From assembly GCF_026151205.1 (NCBI RefSeq), contig NC_087080.1, forward strand, positions 8,521,720 to 8,585,719: a stretch of 64,000 bases of DNA. Direction: 5' to 3'. A model generated the notes under the pieces. The model searched no databases and had not been told where the DNA came from. It saw nothing but the letters and a program-made list of their open reading frames with translations. Numbering within the stretch: position 1 is the stretch's first letter; every line of letters starts with the position of its first letter. The DNA is from Bolinopsis microptera. Lineage: Eukaryota; Ctenophora; Tentaculata; Lobata; Bolinopsidae. The position numbers and the translations under genes were made by a program. Positions 55,645-64,000 of the stretch are shown in pieces.

Positions 55645-56613
55645 TGCTACAATGAGTTAGTATGATCATGATATATCAACTTTAATAATGTATGATTAAT
55701 TAATTAATTATATTTAAGTATTAATAATAATAACTTTAATTTCGACATGCTCATTCAGTCATGCCGACAAAAGGTTAATTCGAAGAACACAATCTGAATA
55801 ATCGAAAATTATTTTGTTTCCTGAATAGCTTTCAACCTTTGACATAAAAATGTTTGATAAAATTCCCTAAAAATGTGACATTTTCAAATATAAGCCGATT
55901 TTCTGGATCGAAATTACAATTTTTTGACCGAATTTATATCTTCACTGACCAAGTGAGTTTACTAATAATAATAATAAAGATTATGGCCACATTATAACCA
56001 TCTCTACAAGACTCAACCCAACTACACTCAATTCGATTGCAGTTCACACAATTAATAAATAGTGTTTAAAGATATCGTTCTAGTATGAAAAGTAACTGTA
56101 GTTCTGAGATCAACTGACTTTTATTCCCCGATATTTAGCAATCGATGGATTAGAACACATGGAGCTTGCATACGAATCATGATCATGCTTACTTATTTTG
56201 GGCATCAAAGTATAATCGCTATTAAGATCCCAGAAGTGCCCCTTTGAGATAGGAAAAATGTAACAAACAGTATATAAACATTCAATTAAATCAAGTGATG
56301 CAATTGGCAGAGCACAATACATTGCTACCAATAATTTTTTTTGATTTTAACAAAACACATGATCTATTCCATTATAGGGGCCGGGATGAGGTTGTATGAG
56401 ACTAATTCTGATAGATGAATCTCACGTTTGAGTGGGAAAAAATACTGTAACAAGATTCCCTAATTAAATTAAGTTACTGGACATAAAATTCCCCGAGAAA
56501 TCTTTGAAAAATAGAAAATCATAATGATAATGATATCGTGTCACGAAGTTCATAAATAATACATGGCCCATATCAAATAGTGCGATTGCTACGAACAAAT
56601 TTACCGGACAAAT

Positions 56614-56713
56614 GTAACCATCGAGACAAGTTCTGGAAGTGGAACTGGTCCAAGTAATCGAAGAGTCCAAGTAATGTAAGCAGAGTGCTGGAGTTTTGCC
56701 AGTGCCTGCAATT
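56614..56713 (-). other. Possible isolated exon on the minus strand
   Basis: An open stretch of about 100 bp is bounded by an AATTGCAG acceptor and a G/GTAAAT donor. Two frames are open across it and I recognise neither. Low support. Confidence 0.2.
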
Positions 56714-56909
56714 AAACCGATATGTAGATCAAGTGTATATTTATAGTTTTTACCTTAAGCCATACCTAGGTCACGGGACATTTTTTACCAATGCGCGTCG
56801 TAGTTATAGTTAGTCACGTGATGCACGTCATCAAAACATGCGACAGTGCGCGGATGAAATTCTCATGGAATCTCAAAACAAAACAAATCTTGTTGAGCCA
56901 AATTATATT

Positions 56910-57060
56910 AGCGGGGCGGGATTATAGAAACTGTGCCGGAGTTATTTATTAAGCGGGAAAAAACTAACACTGTAACAGCGGGAGCCGGGATTATCAGAAT
57001 CTATCCCGCCCGCGGCTGATTATTCTAATCCGGAGGTGTTTATAAGTTTCCGTTCGCGTT
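56910..57060. repeat. GC-rich motif cluster upstream of the secreted paralogue
   Basis: GCGGGGCGGGATTAT, GCGGGAGCCGGGATTAT and TCCGGAGGTGTTTAT resemble motifs at 4168-4310 upstream of the receptor. A candidate promoter-proximal region or a shared transposon. Confidence 0.45.
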
Positions 57061-57670
57061 TTTGTTCACTGTTGCCTGTTACACATTGCATACAGCCCTG
57101 TGTGTAAGTTCTAGGTTCGATGTTCATGTAATATTTGATGTAATAGTTGAAATCCTGCCAATTACGTTAGAATAATTTAATTAATTAATTAGCTTTCTGC
57201 TGTGGTATTGTCATCAGCGAATAGTCTCCGGCAGTTGAATTATCTGCAATAATTCAATGCGTAACTCAGGGGCCAGGGCCACTATAACTATCATATTTTT
57301 GAATTACTCGTCAACTCGTATGTAGCTCACTTATAACTCTGTTGTAACTTGTTGCCAAGTTTAGTTTTTGAGCTTCAAAGTAGTTCCTATTTAGGTTATT
57401 AATATTTGCGTAAATATTTTGTCGTAAATATTCTGTCGTAATTATTTTGTCGATTTATGGCCCTAATTATATGCACATATTATAACATTCCTCAAACCAG
57501 ATCACAATTCGTTTCACATTTAATTTTATTATTTCTGTTTTGTTGTGCAATTCTTATGAATTTTCTAACAATGTATCAATAAGTTTTGATATGATTTGTG
57601 TCTTGTGTTTCACTTGACATACCTGCAATTGAAGTGAATGTTTATTGTTTATCCGAAGACCTGAGAAGCA

Positions 57671-57734
57671 ATGATTATTTTGGTGACTTTTCTTTTATTA
57701 CATTTACAGACCCTTAGTTTCCAGACTTCAGCGG
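57671..57734 (+). CDS. Signal-peptide exon of the secreted single-domain paralogue
   Basis: The ATG at 57671 opens MIILVTFLLLHLQTLSFQTS, a typical signal peptide, ending in phase 1 before GTAAGA. It fits the phase of the next exon exactly. Confidence 0.8.
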
Positions 57735-58021
57735 GTAAGAACATATTCTTTTGTCGATCTTTATCATTTATTGGGACCGATTTGAAAGCTCATTGCGAAA
57801 TTTAATCCTGTTACATACAGGAGCTTAAATCAGGCCGCTTCACAGGTATAGCCCGAACCTAAGCCGTGTTAAAAATGCCAGGGGATGAGTTTAATAAGGG
57901 TTCTCGAGAGGTCGACATGTCTGATCTCCGCGCGTTCGAGCTTATAACTTTTTAAGTCCCAATTTTGAAAATTCTTAAATTACAAAAAGTAACTGGACAG
58001 TAATTCTTGATATTATTCCAG

Positions 58022-58329
58022 AATTATCCTCGTTGGAGTCCTATTATTACAGTCCTGAGAATATTGAAGTTACCTACGAAGGGCGCTATGAACCTGACAT
58101 TACCTGGTACATTGACGGACAAGTTTACAGCTCTCAGACCCATGTGCAGCTGACCCTGAGTGTTTCAGCAGCATGGTCTGGCAGCACCATTGTCTTCAAC
58201 CTGGCTCTTGATATGGAGCAGTTCCCTGCAACAGTGTCACCTTTCACAGTTCGGGCTGTAATTTCATTTACTGAAGGTTCGGAGACGTCCTTGGATACTG
58301 AAACTGCTACAGTCTACAAGCGAGGCTAG
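58022..58329 (+). CDS. V-like single-domain exon, paralogue of the receptor's first domain, ends in stop
   Basis: Acceptor TATTCCAG. Motifs shared with the exon at 5370: YYSP.(S/N)IEVT, EGRYEP, YSSQ, AWSGS or VWSGS, SPFTVR and VYKRG or IYKRG. No cysteines. Where the receptor has G/GTTTTT, this copy has G/GCTAGT, so the canonical donor is gone and the frame stops at TAG (58327-58329). The product would be about 123 residues with signal peptide, secreted and unanchored. A rare GC-AG intron cannot be excluded, but no further Ig exon follows within this window. Confidence 0.8.
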
Positions 58330-58579
58330 TCGTTGGATACCATATTAATGATGATTCCTAAGTTCCTAACAGTCCGATTTTATTCAAATTGTTTATACTT
58401 TGATCTTGTAGAAGCTTAGAACAGGTCGAACATCAGTTACTGAGACATCATGAAAACTAGTTGATTATAATGGGTTTTAAAGACAATTCTTTTATGTAAT
58501 ATGTAATCTCAAAAACTTGCTGTAATTCTATGAATCTGATGTGATCATAGTAGGGTATAGATAAGGGTTCTGTATAGAG

Positions 58580-58917
58580 GCGAGCACATTTAATTGAATC
58601 ATCGTAATTGAATGAACTAAGGCAATGTTAATTGAATCATACACTCGTAATTGAATGAACTAAGGCAATGTTAATTGAATCATACACTAGTAATTGAATA
58701 ATGTGATACTATCTGACAAAGTTAATTGATTCATACACTAGTAATTGAATAATGTGATACTAGCTGGCATTGTTAATTGATTCATACACTAGTAATTGAA
58801 CAATGTGATACTAGCTGACAAAGTTAATTGATTCATACACTAGTAATTGAATAATGTGATACTAGCTGGCATTGTTAATTGATTCATACACTAGTAATTG
58901 AACAATGTGATACTAGC
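58580..58917 (+). repeat. 51-bp minisatellite, about six copies
   Basis: The unit starts GTTAATTGATTCATACACTA and ends GTGATACTAGCTG. It lies 250 bp after the secreted paralogue. Confidence 0.92.
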
Positions 58918-58919
58918 TA

Positions 58920-59996
58920 TCCAATATGAACGGATAACGCCTGTCACGTGACTTGTAAGGGTGTTTGATACTCTTCTTATCAAATTATTAATGTTATTGT
59001 TTACGTCACGTGATTTGCAAGTGTAGATGAAGTTCTGTACGTGATCAAATTAATGTTATCGTTTACGTGTTGATGATTATATTTGTTACATTGAAGTTGA
59101 GTAGTGAATGAGACACGTGATTTTAGAGATAAAACACCATGTACTTTGAGTTAACCTGTGTTGACGCAACGAATTAACATACTTAAGTAGATTCTGCAAA
59201 GTTGCACTGTATTTGATATACTAACGTTCTGTAGCTCTAGATCTAACTCTCACCGAGTTGTAATACTGTGTTAACGTAGTGATGACACGTGACCATACAG
59301 TGTTCTGCAAAAACAAAATATATGTATTCTGTAATTGAATAGCAGTGAATTGCTGTCAAATAGTGCTTCTGCTTCCTTTATTTCGTCTGCAAGTTGGCTC
59401 TCGTTTAAGCTGACCATCTTTGACAGTAGATACTTTCATTTAGACAAATAAAACAGGTATAGAGATCTTACAAATGAATTAAACAATTGGTGAAACTACA
59501 TTATATAAATATAACATGATCGATTCGAATATAAGTTTCTGAAATGATGTCAGAACATATTATACCTACAACTAAGGTTTTTCTTTCTGGATGGCAAGGA
59601 TGCCAGCAACGGTGCCTCTCAAAGTCTCAATTTAGAAAGCGGGTCTTGAAAAAGTTGACCTCTACTTGATAAAAGCAGATCTTACCCATGTCAAAATGAA
59701 TATATGCAGTGAAATGTGATATTTTGAAGTCAAACATGACTTTTGGCATTCATTTTTTGTCACGGCAAAGGTGTCATAAAATTCGTGTTTAATACCACTT
59801 TAATGAAATATATTTGCCATTGACTTGATATTGGGTGCATAGCAAGCGATTTACAGCAACAATAGAAAATGGGAGGTCCTATTCTAAAAGTCACAGCATC
59901 CTTGGGTGGGTCTAGTCAGTCAGCACCCCTGGGTGGGCCTGTAACATTCCAAAAAGAAAAAACCTTACCTAAAACACTCAATTCAAAATATATTTA
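58920..59996. other. Intergenic, no supported gene
   Basis: Several CACGTGA/TCACGTG motifs occur at 58944-59290. Nothing else was recognised. The left border of the Polinton-like block was not found. Confidence 0.5.
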
Positions 59997-60521
59997 CTAA
60001 AGTCCAAAGAACTTATTTCTAGCTGAATCAGTATTCTTTCTTTTAGATGTAGGGTTGACATAGACTGACACTGAGTCACTATCCATGTCGCTTGCTACGT
60101 CGTTATCCGAATCTGAAATCCTGTTAGATAATTTGATTGTGTTCAGCTGAGTAGATGCTGTTTCATTTATTTCATCGTTATCAGCTATAAGTTTTTGAAA
60201 CTGTCTTAGCACTTTATCATGTTTATTGATTGTCCATTCCATTTCTTCGTAGAAATCTCGTAGCTGATAAATGGCTGTTTGTAAATTCTCAATAGACACA
60301 TCGTGGTTATCTATATCATTTGGATCATGATCATGGATAAGAGGGTTTTCCGATGGTATACTGCATTGTATTTGTTCGTCAATATTTTCCGCTTCCGAAT
60401 TGCTGCTAGATAAACTTGACGCATAAGGATGCACTCTGTAACGATGACTAGCCAAGCTTGAGGACGTTTTGTAACTTTTGTTGCACTTCCGACATTGGTG
60501 TTTTCGTGATTCCAATTCCAT
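59997..60521 (-). CDS. C2H2 zinc-finger protein of the Polinton-like block
   Basis: 174 codons. One C2H2 finger near the N-terminus (CRKCNKSYKTSSSLASHRYR plus VH), then an acidic Ser-rich linker, a predicted coiled coil (ETASTQLNT region upstream) and a basic end. Short proteins with a single such finger ending in HPYA-like sequence are common next to capsid genes of animal Polinton-type elements, from general knowledge. It is divergently arranged to the capsid genes. Confidence 0.65.
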   Translation of the reverse strand: MELESRKHQCRKCNKSYKTSSSLASHRYRVHPYASSLSSSNSEAENIDEQIQCSIPSENPLIHDHDPNDIDNHDVSIENLQTAIYQLRDFYEEMEWTINKHDKVLRQFQKLIADNDEINETASTQLNTIKLSNRISDSDNDVASDMDSDSVSVYVNPTSKRKNTDSARNKFFGL

Positions 60522-60679
60522 ATGTTAATGATTCGTCAAAACTTGCTGACTTTTTTTTGGCAAAACTAGTTAAATGCAGGCAATGTATGCTCTTGCTAAC
60601 AATTAAAACAGATCAATTTTGTATAAGATTCGTTGTATTTATAGCTTTTAAAAAGATGTTATCCAAGAAAACAGATAAT

Positions 60680-60856
60680 AACACAACATCACAATATTAT
60701 ATGATCATAATATAGTCGTCATATGATCATCAAATGATTTTCCTACTCAACAATTTTGATGACTTAACTAATGGTGATATCATCACATTTTTATAATGAT
60801 ATGATCATCATATTATATGATCATCATATTATATATGATCATCATATGACCGTCTT
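60680..60856. promoter_or_regulatory. AT-rich divergent intergenic region with ATGATCAT repeats
   Basis: At least eight copies of TGATCAT or ATATGATCAT palindromes occur between the divergent genes. Position suggests a bidirectional promoter or origin-like region; this is inference. Confidence 0.45.
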
Positions 60857-61525
60857 ATGATTTTAGTTCTCAACAACTTTGTGAACAATGACTTGAAATT
60901 ATGTGGCAAATCTGACAATGCCACAAGCTCGAAAATTTTAGGGCAATGGTCTGTAAATAACAAATATGATCATAATCATGAAGTTAAACATAAACAACAA
61001 TATATAAGTAACCCTAGAATAATCAGTTTATCATTAACCCACTATCGCTTGTTGCAATTGTTCATACTGGAGCCACCTGGACAAATTGTTTTAGTTTCTT
61101 CTAGCGCAGAACTGAAAGTTCGTTTTCGTAGTACACTGAATGTCATAGGTAAGAAGGATGCACTCGTCAGTCTTTACCATCCCTATATTCAACGCATGGG
61201 ACAAGGGCGTGCAAAGAGACTGGTGAAAGATGGTCTCAATGCAGGGGAGACTATGACGGCTGTCATCAAATGTGACCTCGTAAAAGACAGCACCGTCATC
61301 GGAGATAACGAAAACAACCTTTCCAGTTGGCCAATTCGATGTCTTGATGTGTTGCAGTTGGAAACAAAACGCGAGCAAGATTTAATTGAAATCAGAAACC
61401 CGATGTATCACGAATTTAGTGTGGAGACTTTGGCAGGACTAACTATTTTATTGCATGACTTGAACGGTGAAAAAATAAAGTTTTACCCTAATGGAAACAT
61501 TGTATTGAAATTAAAGATTGTATAA
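60857..61525 (+). CDS. Jelly-roll-like protein of the Polinton-like block
   Basis: 222 codons, intact. The C-terminal third (MYHEFSVETLAGLTILLHDL, then EKIKFYPNG and LKLKIV) has the same pattern as the end of the next gene's penton-like protein. It may be a second minor capsid or spike-like protein. The exact start is uncertain; the first 60 residues are low-complexity and may not be translated. Confidence 0.55.
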   Translation: MILVLNNFVNNDLKLCGKSDNATSSKILGQWSVNNKYDHNHEVKHKQQYISNPRIISLSLTHYRLLQLFILEPPGQIVLVSSSAELKVRFRSTLNVIGKKDALVSLYHPYIQRMGQGRAKRLVKDGLNAGETMTAVIKCDLVKDSTVIGDNENNLSSWPIRCLDVLQLETKREQDLIEIRNPMYHEFSVETLAGLTILLHDLNGEKIKFYPNGNIVLKLKIV

Positions 61526-61656
61526 CGAAAATTGTGTAAATCTGGTAATCTACATCAAAGTTTACAAAAAAAAAAGCATTTCACTGCATGATCAATAAAA
61601 TTTGATTTCATCCCAATTTTAGGTTGGCTCTTCCCAAATAAAGCTAAAATCGATGC

Positions 61657-61664
61657 TATAAATA
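61657..61664 (+). promoter_or_regulatory. TATA-box-like motif before the penton gene
   Basis: GCTATAAATA, 16 bp before the ATG. The same ten bases occur before the next gene. Confidence 0.55.
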
Positions 61665-61672
61665 GCTGCATC

Positions 61673-62413
61673 ATGATCCATCACGTTAAGATGGATACAC
61701 CGAACACTATTGTCATTGTCGGAGGGTTAAATGGAAACCAGGCGAAGTTGCAAACTCAGCTCAAGCCCGTGAAAATTGAAAAAGATGTTGGTCTAGCCAT
61801 CACCTCCATTTTTCACGGAGAGGTGTATAATATCAATAATAGCAACAATAAAGTGCGCTTTAATGTAAGCTGGACTGAGGAGATATGTAGTGTAACAATA
61901 CCGATTGGACATTATTCTTCTACTGCAGCTGTCATGAGAGCAATTTCAGAAAGCTTTCAGAGGCGTGTGTGGGTTGACGTGTCAGAATTTGAAAAGCCCC
62001 GACTAGATATCTTTCTGCTACTTCAAGTCAGCGTTCATAACATGAAGCTCTTGACAACTGATATGTACGGTGTTCTCTGGACAATGCTAGGAATAGGAGA
62101 TGAACTCGAAACAACCAAACAAGTCACCGTTAAAAATACAAATTTCGATCTAAACTTGGAGCCAGCATTTCTATACGTCAACATTGTTGAGAACTCTTAT
62201 ATCAATGGTAGACTATCGAGGGTTCTGAACATGCTACCAATTTCATTGAAAGCCCACTGTTCCTATTATGAGTTCACACAGCCGAATTTTGTTCCAATAG
62301 AGGTGAAGGAATTTTCGAAGATCATCCTACAAATCCGAAATATGGATGGTGAGTTTGTACCTTTCGAACCAAAGATCAAAACAATCATCACGTTACAGAC
62401 GAAGCAGCTATAA
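61673..62413 (+). CDS. Penton-like minor capsid protein (Polinton/adintovirus type)
   Basis: 246 codons, intact. A beta-rich protein with the family's conserved pattern LYVNIVENSYINGRLSRVLN, then LPISL and a C-terminal FSKIILQIRNMDGEFVPF. In Polintons this single jelly-roll protein occupies capsid vertices. A second ATG at 61691 is an alternative start. The stop codon overlaps the TATA-like motif of the next gene. Confidence 0.75.
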   Translation: MIHHVKMDTPNTIVIVGGLNGNQAKLQTQLKPVKIEKDVGLAITSIFHGEVYNINNSNNKVRFNVSWTEEICSVTIPIGHYSSTAAVMRAISESFQRRVWVDVSEFEKPRLDIFLLLQVSVHNMKLLTTDMYGVLWTMLGIGDELETTKQVTVKNTNFDLNLEPAFLYVNIVENSYINGRLSRVLNMLPISLKAHCSYYEFTQPNFVPIEVKEFSKIILQIRNMDGEFVPFEPKIKTIITLQTKQL

Positions 62414-62416
62414 ATA
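62409..62416 (+). promoter_or_regulatory. TATA-box-like motif overlapping the penton stop codon
   Basis: GCTATAAATA, 44 bp before the next ATG, identical over ten bases to the motif at 61655-61664. Confidence 0.5.
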
Positions 62417-62452
62417 CGATCGGAAGTGTTAGTTTTTTCGATCACTTAAAAA

Positions 62453-62812
62453 ATGGAGGAATATGACCCGAGCACGCTTCGTGATAAAGCACATCCTGTT
62501 ATTGTACAAAATGGATCAGGCGGCGACATTGATCGTTACATATACAATCAGAACGGTGAGGGACTCGGATCATTTTTTGGTAGCATCATGAAGAATGCTA
62601 TTCCGTTCCTAGGTTCAGCTATAAAAGGAGGGCTCAAGATAGCTAGCCCGCACATTTCTGCAGCAGGCAAGGAGCTAATTACAGCGGGTGCTAAAAAAGG
62701 TATTGAAGCAATAGCCAGGTCAACCACAAAAACTAGCACTAAGAGAGAACAAACTAGAGTTGCACATCGTCCTCACAAAAAGAGAAGACGTTCAAAATGG
62801 CAAAGTTTCTAA
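62453..62812 (+). CDS. pVI-like small basic capsid-associated protein
   Basis: 119 codons. The central amphipathic or hydrophobic part (LGSFFGSIMKNAIPFLGSAI) and the Lys/Arg-rich end (HKKRRRSKW) match the layout of adenovirus pVI/pX-like proteins found beside penton genes in adintoviruses and Polintons: a membrane-active helix plus a nucleic-acid-binding tail. Its last 16 bases overlap the next start. Confidence 0.65.
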   Translation: MEEYDPSTLRDKAHPVIVQNGSGGDIDRYIYNQNGEGLGSFFGSIMKNAIPFLGSAIKGGLKIASPHISAAGKELITAGAKKGIEAIARSTTKTSTKREQTRVAHRPHKKRRRSKWQSF

Positions 62813-62940
62813 ACAGTCAGGAGTCAATATCGAGCTCCCTTTTGTTGTGGAGCACCCTTCCGACGCAGGTTGCTGTACAGGAAAGCTACGATTTGAGATC
62901 TCTGGACCCAACTCGATGTTCAGATTGGTACAAGGACTGA
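62797..62940 (+). pseudogene. N-terminal piece of the major capsid protein, out of frame with the body
   Basis: The ATG at 62797 opens a 47-codon frame with LLWSTLPTQVAVQESYD, typical of the start of Polinton-type major capsid proteins, then a stop. The following capsid sequence continues in two other frames. At least two frame changes, or one deletion, occur within 62860-62940. I give no corrected reading. Confidence 0.6.
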
Positions 62941-64000
62941 TGTAACACAAAGCATGCACAACTCTTATCCGTATGTAACATTTTTTAATCATGTTCTCAA
63001 TTCGGAAACAACACGGTCTAATTATCTCTTCTATAATGAGATGTGGAAAATGGATGAAGGTTATCACAAGGAACTGGAAGAAACAGAGCGAGAATTTTGG
63101 ACTTGGAATCCGGATGTAGAAGATGCTCTACGGGATCTTATGCCTGACGAATTAAATGAAACACAACAAGCTGCTGCTCTTGAAGCTGTCAAGGAAAAAC
63201 TGTGGGATGCTAATTTTACTAGACAAGAAACGATCAATGATGTGGCTAGAGCTCTTGGACATGAAGACGAAGGGGTTATCCGAAGAATTGCAACTCGTAC
63301 GTGGGAAATTATCGACGTTGCATGGTTACCATCTAAGGGCAATCCTGCTGCAAGCGAGCGCAGTAGACGAATCAATCGAGGGCAAAGTGTTACCCTATGC
63401 TCGAAGTTGCATTGTCCTCTGTTTAACACATCCAAGTGTTTACCGACCAATATGGACATTAGAATAAGTTTAACAAAGAACGATGATAGTTTTTTGTTGC
63501 TTTCTAATGTGGCTAATGCACCCTACAGTGTGGTGATTGAGGACTGTTATTTAAATGTCACCTATATTAGAGCTCGGGATTCGATTCTCCAGCTAATTGA
63601 GGATAAATTGACAACAGTCCCGGCATCCTACTTTATTACTAAGCCCGAGATTTTGATAAAGCCGATTCAAAATGCCGGGAGAATCATTAGGCTGACAGAT
63701 ATATTTCATGACAAGGTCCCTCCATTTGCTTTCTTCTGCTTGCAAAAGAGTTCCAGTTTTGAGGGGTCAAGCATGTTGGCAAATCCATATACTTTCATAC
63801 CGTTTAAGCGATTCAACTTTTATTTGGATGGGTCTCCTTATTTCAAGGAATCGCTGGAAGTAAAAACTGTTGAGAGAGGCGTTGATTATGTCATTCGTTA
63901 TGAAGAATTTGGAGATTACATACGCCAGCTTTACACAACACTGGGCAAATCCCTCAAAGGCGATTGTCTCATCAACAGTGATAACTTTCTACTAAACTTC
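62897..64000 (+). CDS. Major capsid protein body (double jelly-roll), cut by the window end
   Basis: Open for 368 codons from just after an in-frame stop to the last base of the window. Patterns typical of the Polinton/adintovirus major capsid protein: NSYPYVTFFNHVLNSE near the start, LFNTSKCLPTNMDIRISLT, VIEDCYLNVTYIR, and FNFYLDGSPYF near the end. In animal annotation such proteins are often named after worm F54H12.2. It forms the hexon-like capsomer. The N-terminus lies in another frame, so this copy may be decayed or carry an indel error. Confidence 0.78.

Noticed and set aside
55330-55669. Cys/Thr/Leu repeat frames on the minus strand
   Set aside because: Translation of the 19-bp minisatellite.

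Overview
The window is nuclear DNA of an invertebrate animal. Genes are split by GT-AG introns, the background is AT-rich, and tandem repeats, foldback sequences and transposons are abundant. Large arrays of Ig-like exons, a MARCH-type ubiquitin ligase, a tetraspanin and a Polinton/adintovirus-like capsid cluster sit together. A cnidarian (possibly hydrozoan) is my best guess by inference; nothing here proves the species.

Layout. Positions 1-2765 hold tandemly duplicated Ig-like exons of two types (A and B) on the + strand. A GC-rich palindromic stretch with Crypton-like scraps follows (2.76-4.33 kb). From 5370 to 26195 runs a multi-exon + strand receptor gene: about a dozen Ig-like domains, a Cys-containing stalk, a polybasic site, one transmembrane helix and a tyrosine-rich tail. 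All exon phases I derived agree with one another. The gene is broken by a complete, very young Gypsy retrotransposon (10043-17059, minus strand, 298-bp LTRs differing at one position). The Gypsy lies inside a coding exon with a 5-bp target duplication.

From 28.9 to 31.9 kb lies a secreted Cys-rich protein gene. Its signal-peptide region and body are separated by a 1.93-kb composite insertion flanked by a 13-bp direct repeat; the insertion contains a large palindrome and a minisatellite. From 33.9 to 35.7 kb (minus) is a MARCHF1/8-type RING-CH ligase in five exons. From 35.7 to 49.3 kb I find no gene, only repeats. These include a perfect 150-bp-arm foldback and an inverted copy of the receptor gene's 3' flank that preserves the empty site of a TTAA-flanked MITE. 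From 49.3 to 52.5 kb (minus) is a complete six-exon tetraspanin.

At 57.67-58.33 kb (+) is a two-exon paralogue of the receptor's first visible domain, with its own signal peptide and an early stop, so probably a secreted single-domain protein. From 60.0 to 64.0 kb are Polinton/adintovirus-like genes: a zinc-finger protein, a jelly-roll-like protein, a penton-like minor capsid protein, a pVI-like basic protein and the start of the major capsid protein.

The most notable system is the Ig receptor locus. Exon-unit duplication, a decoy-like secreted paralogue and a fresh transposon disruption are what is expected of a rapidly evolving recognition (allorecognition- or immune-type) locus. That function is inferred from architecture only.
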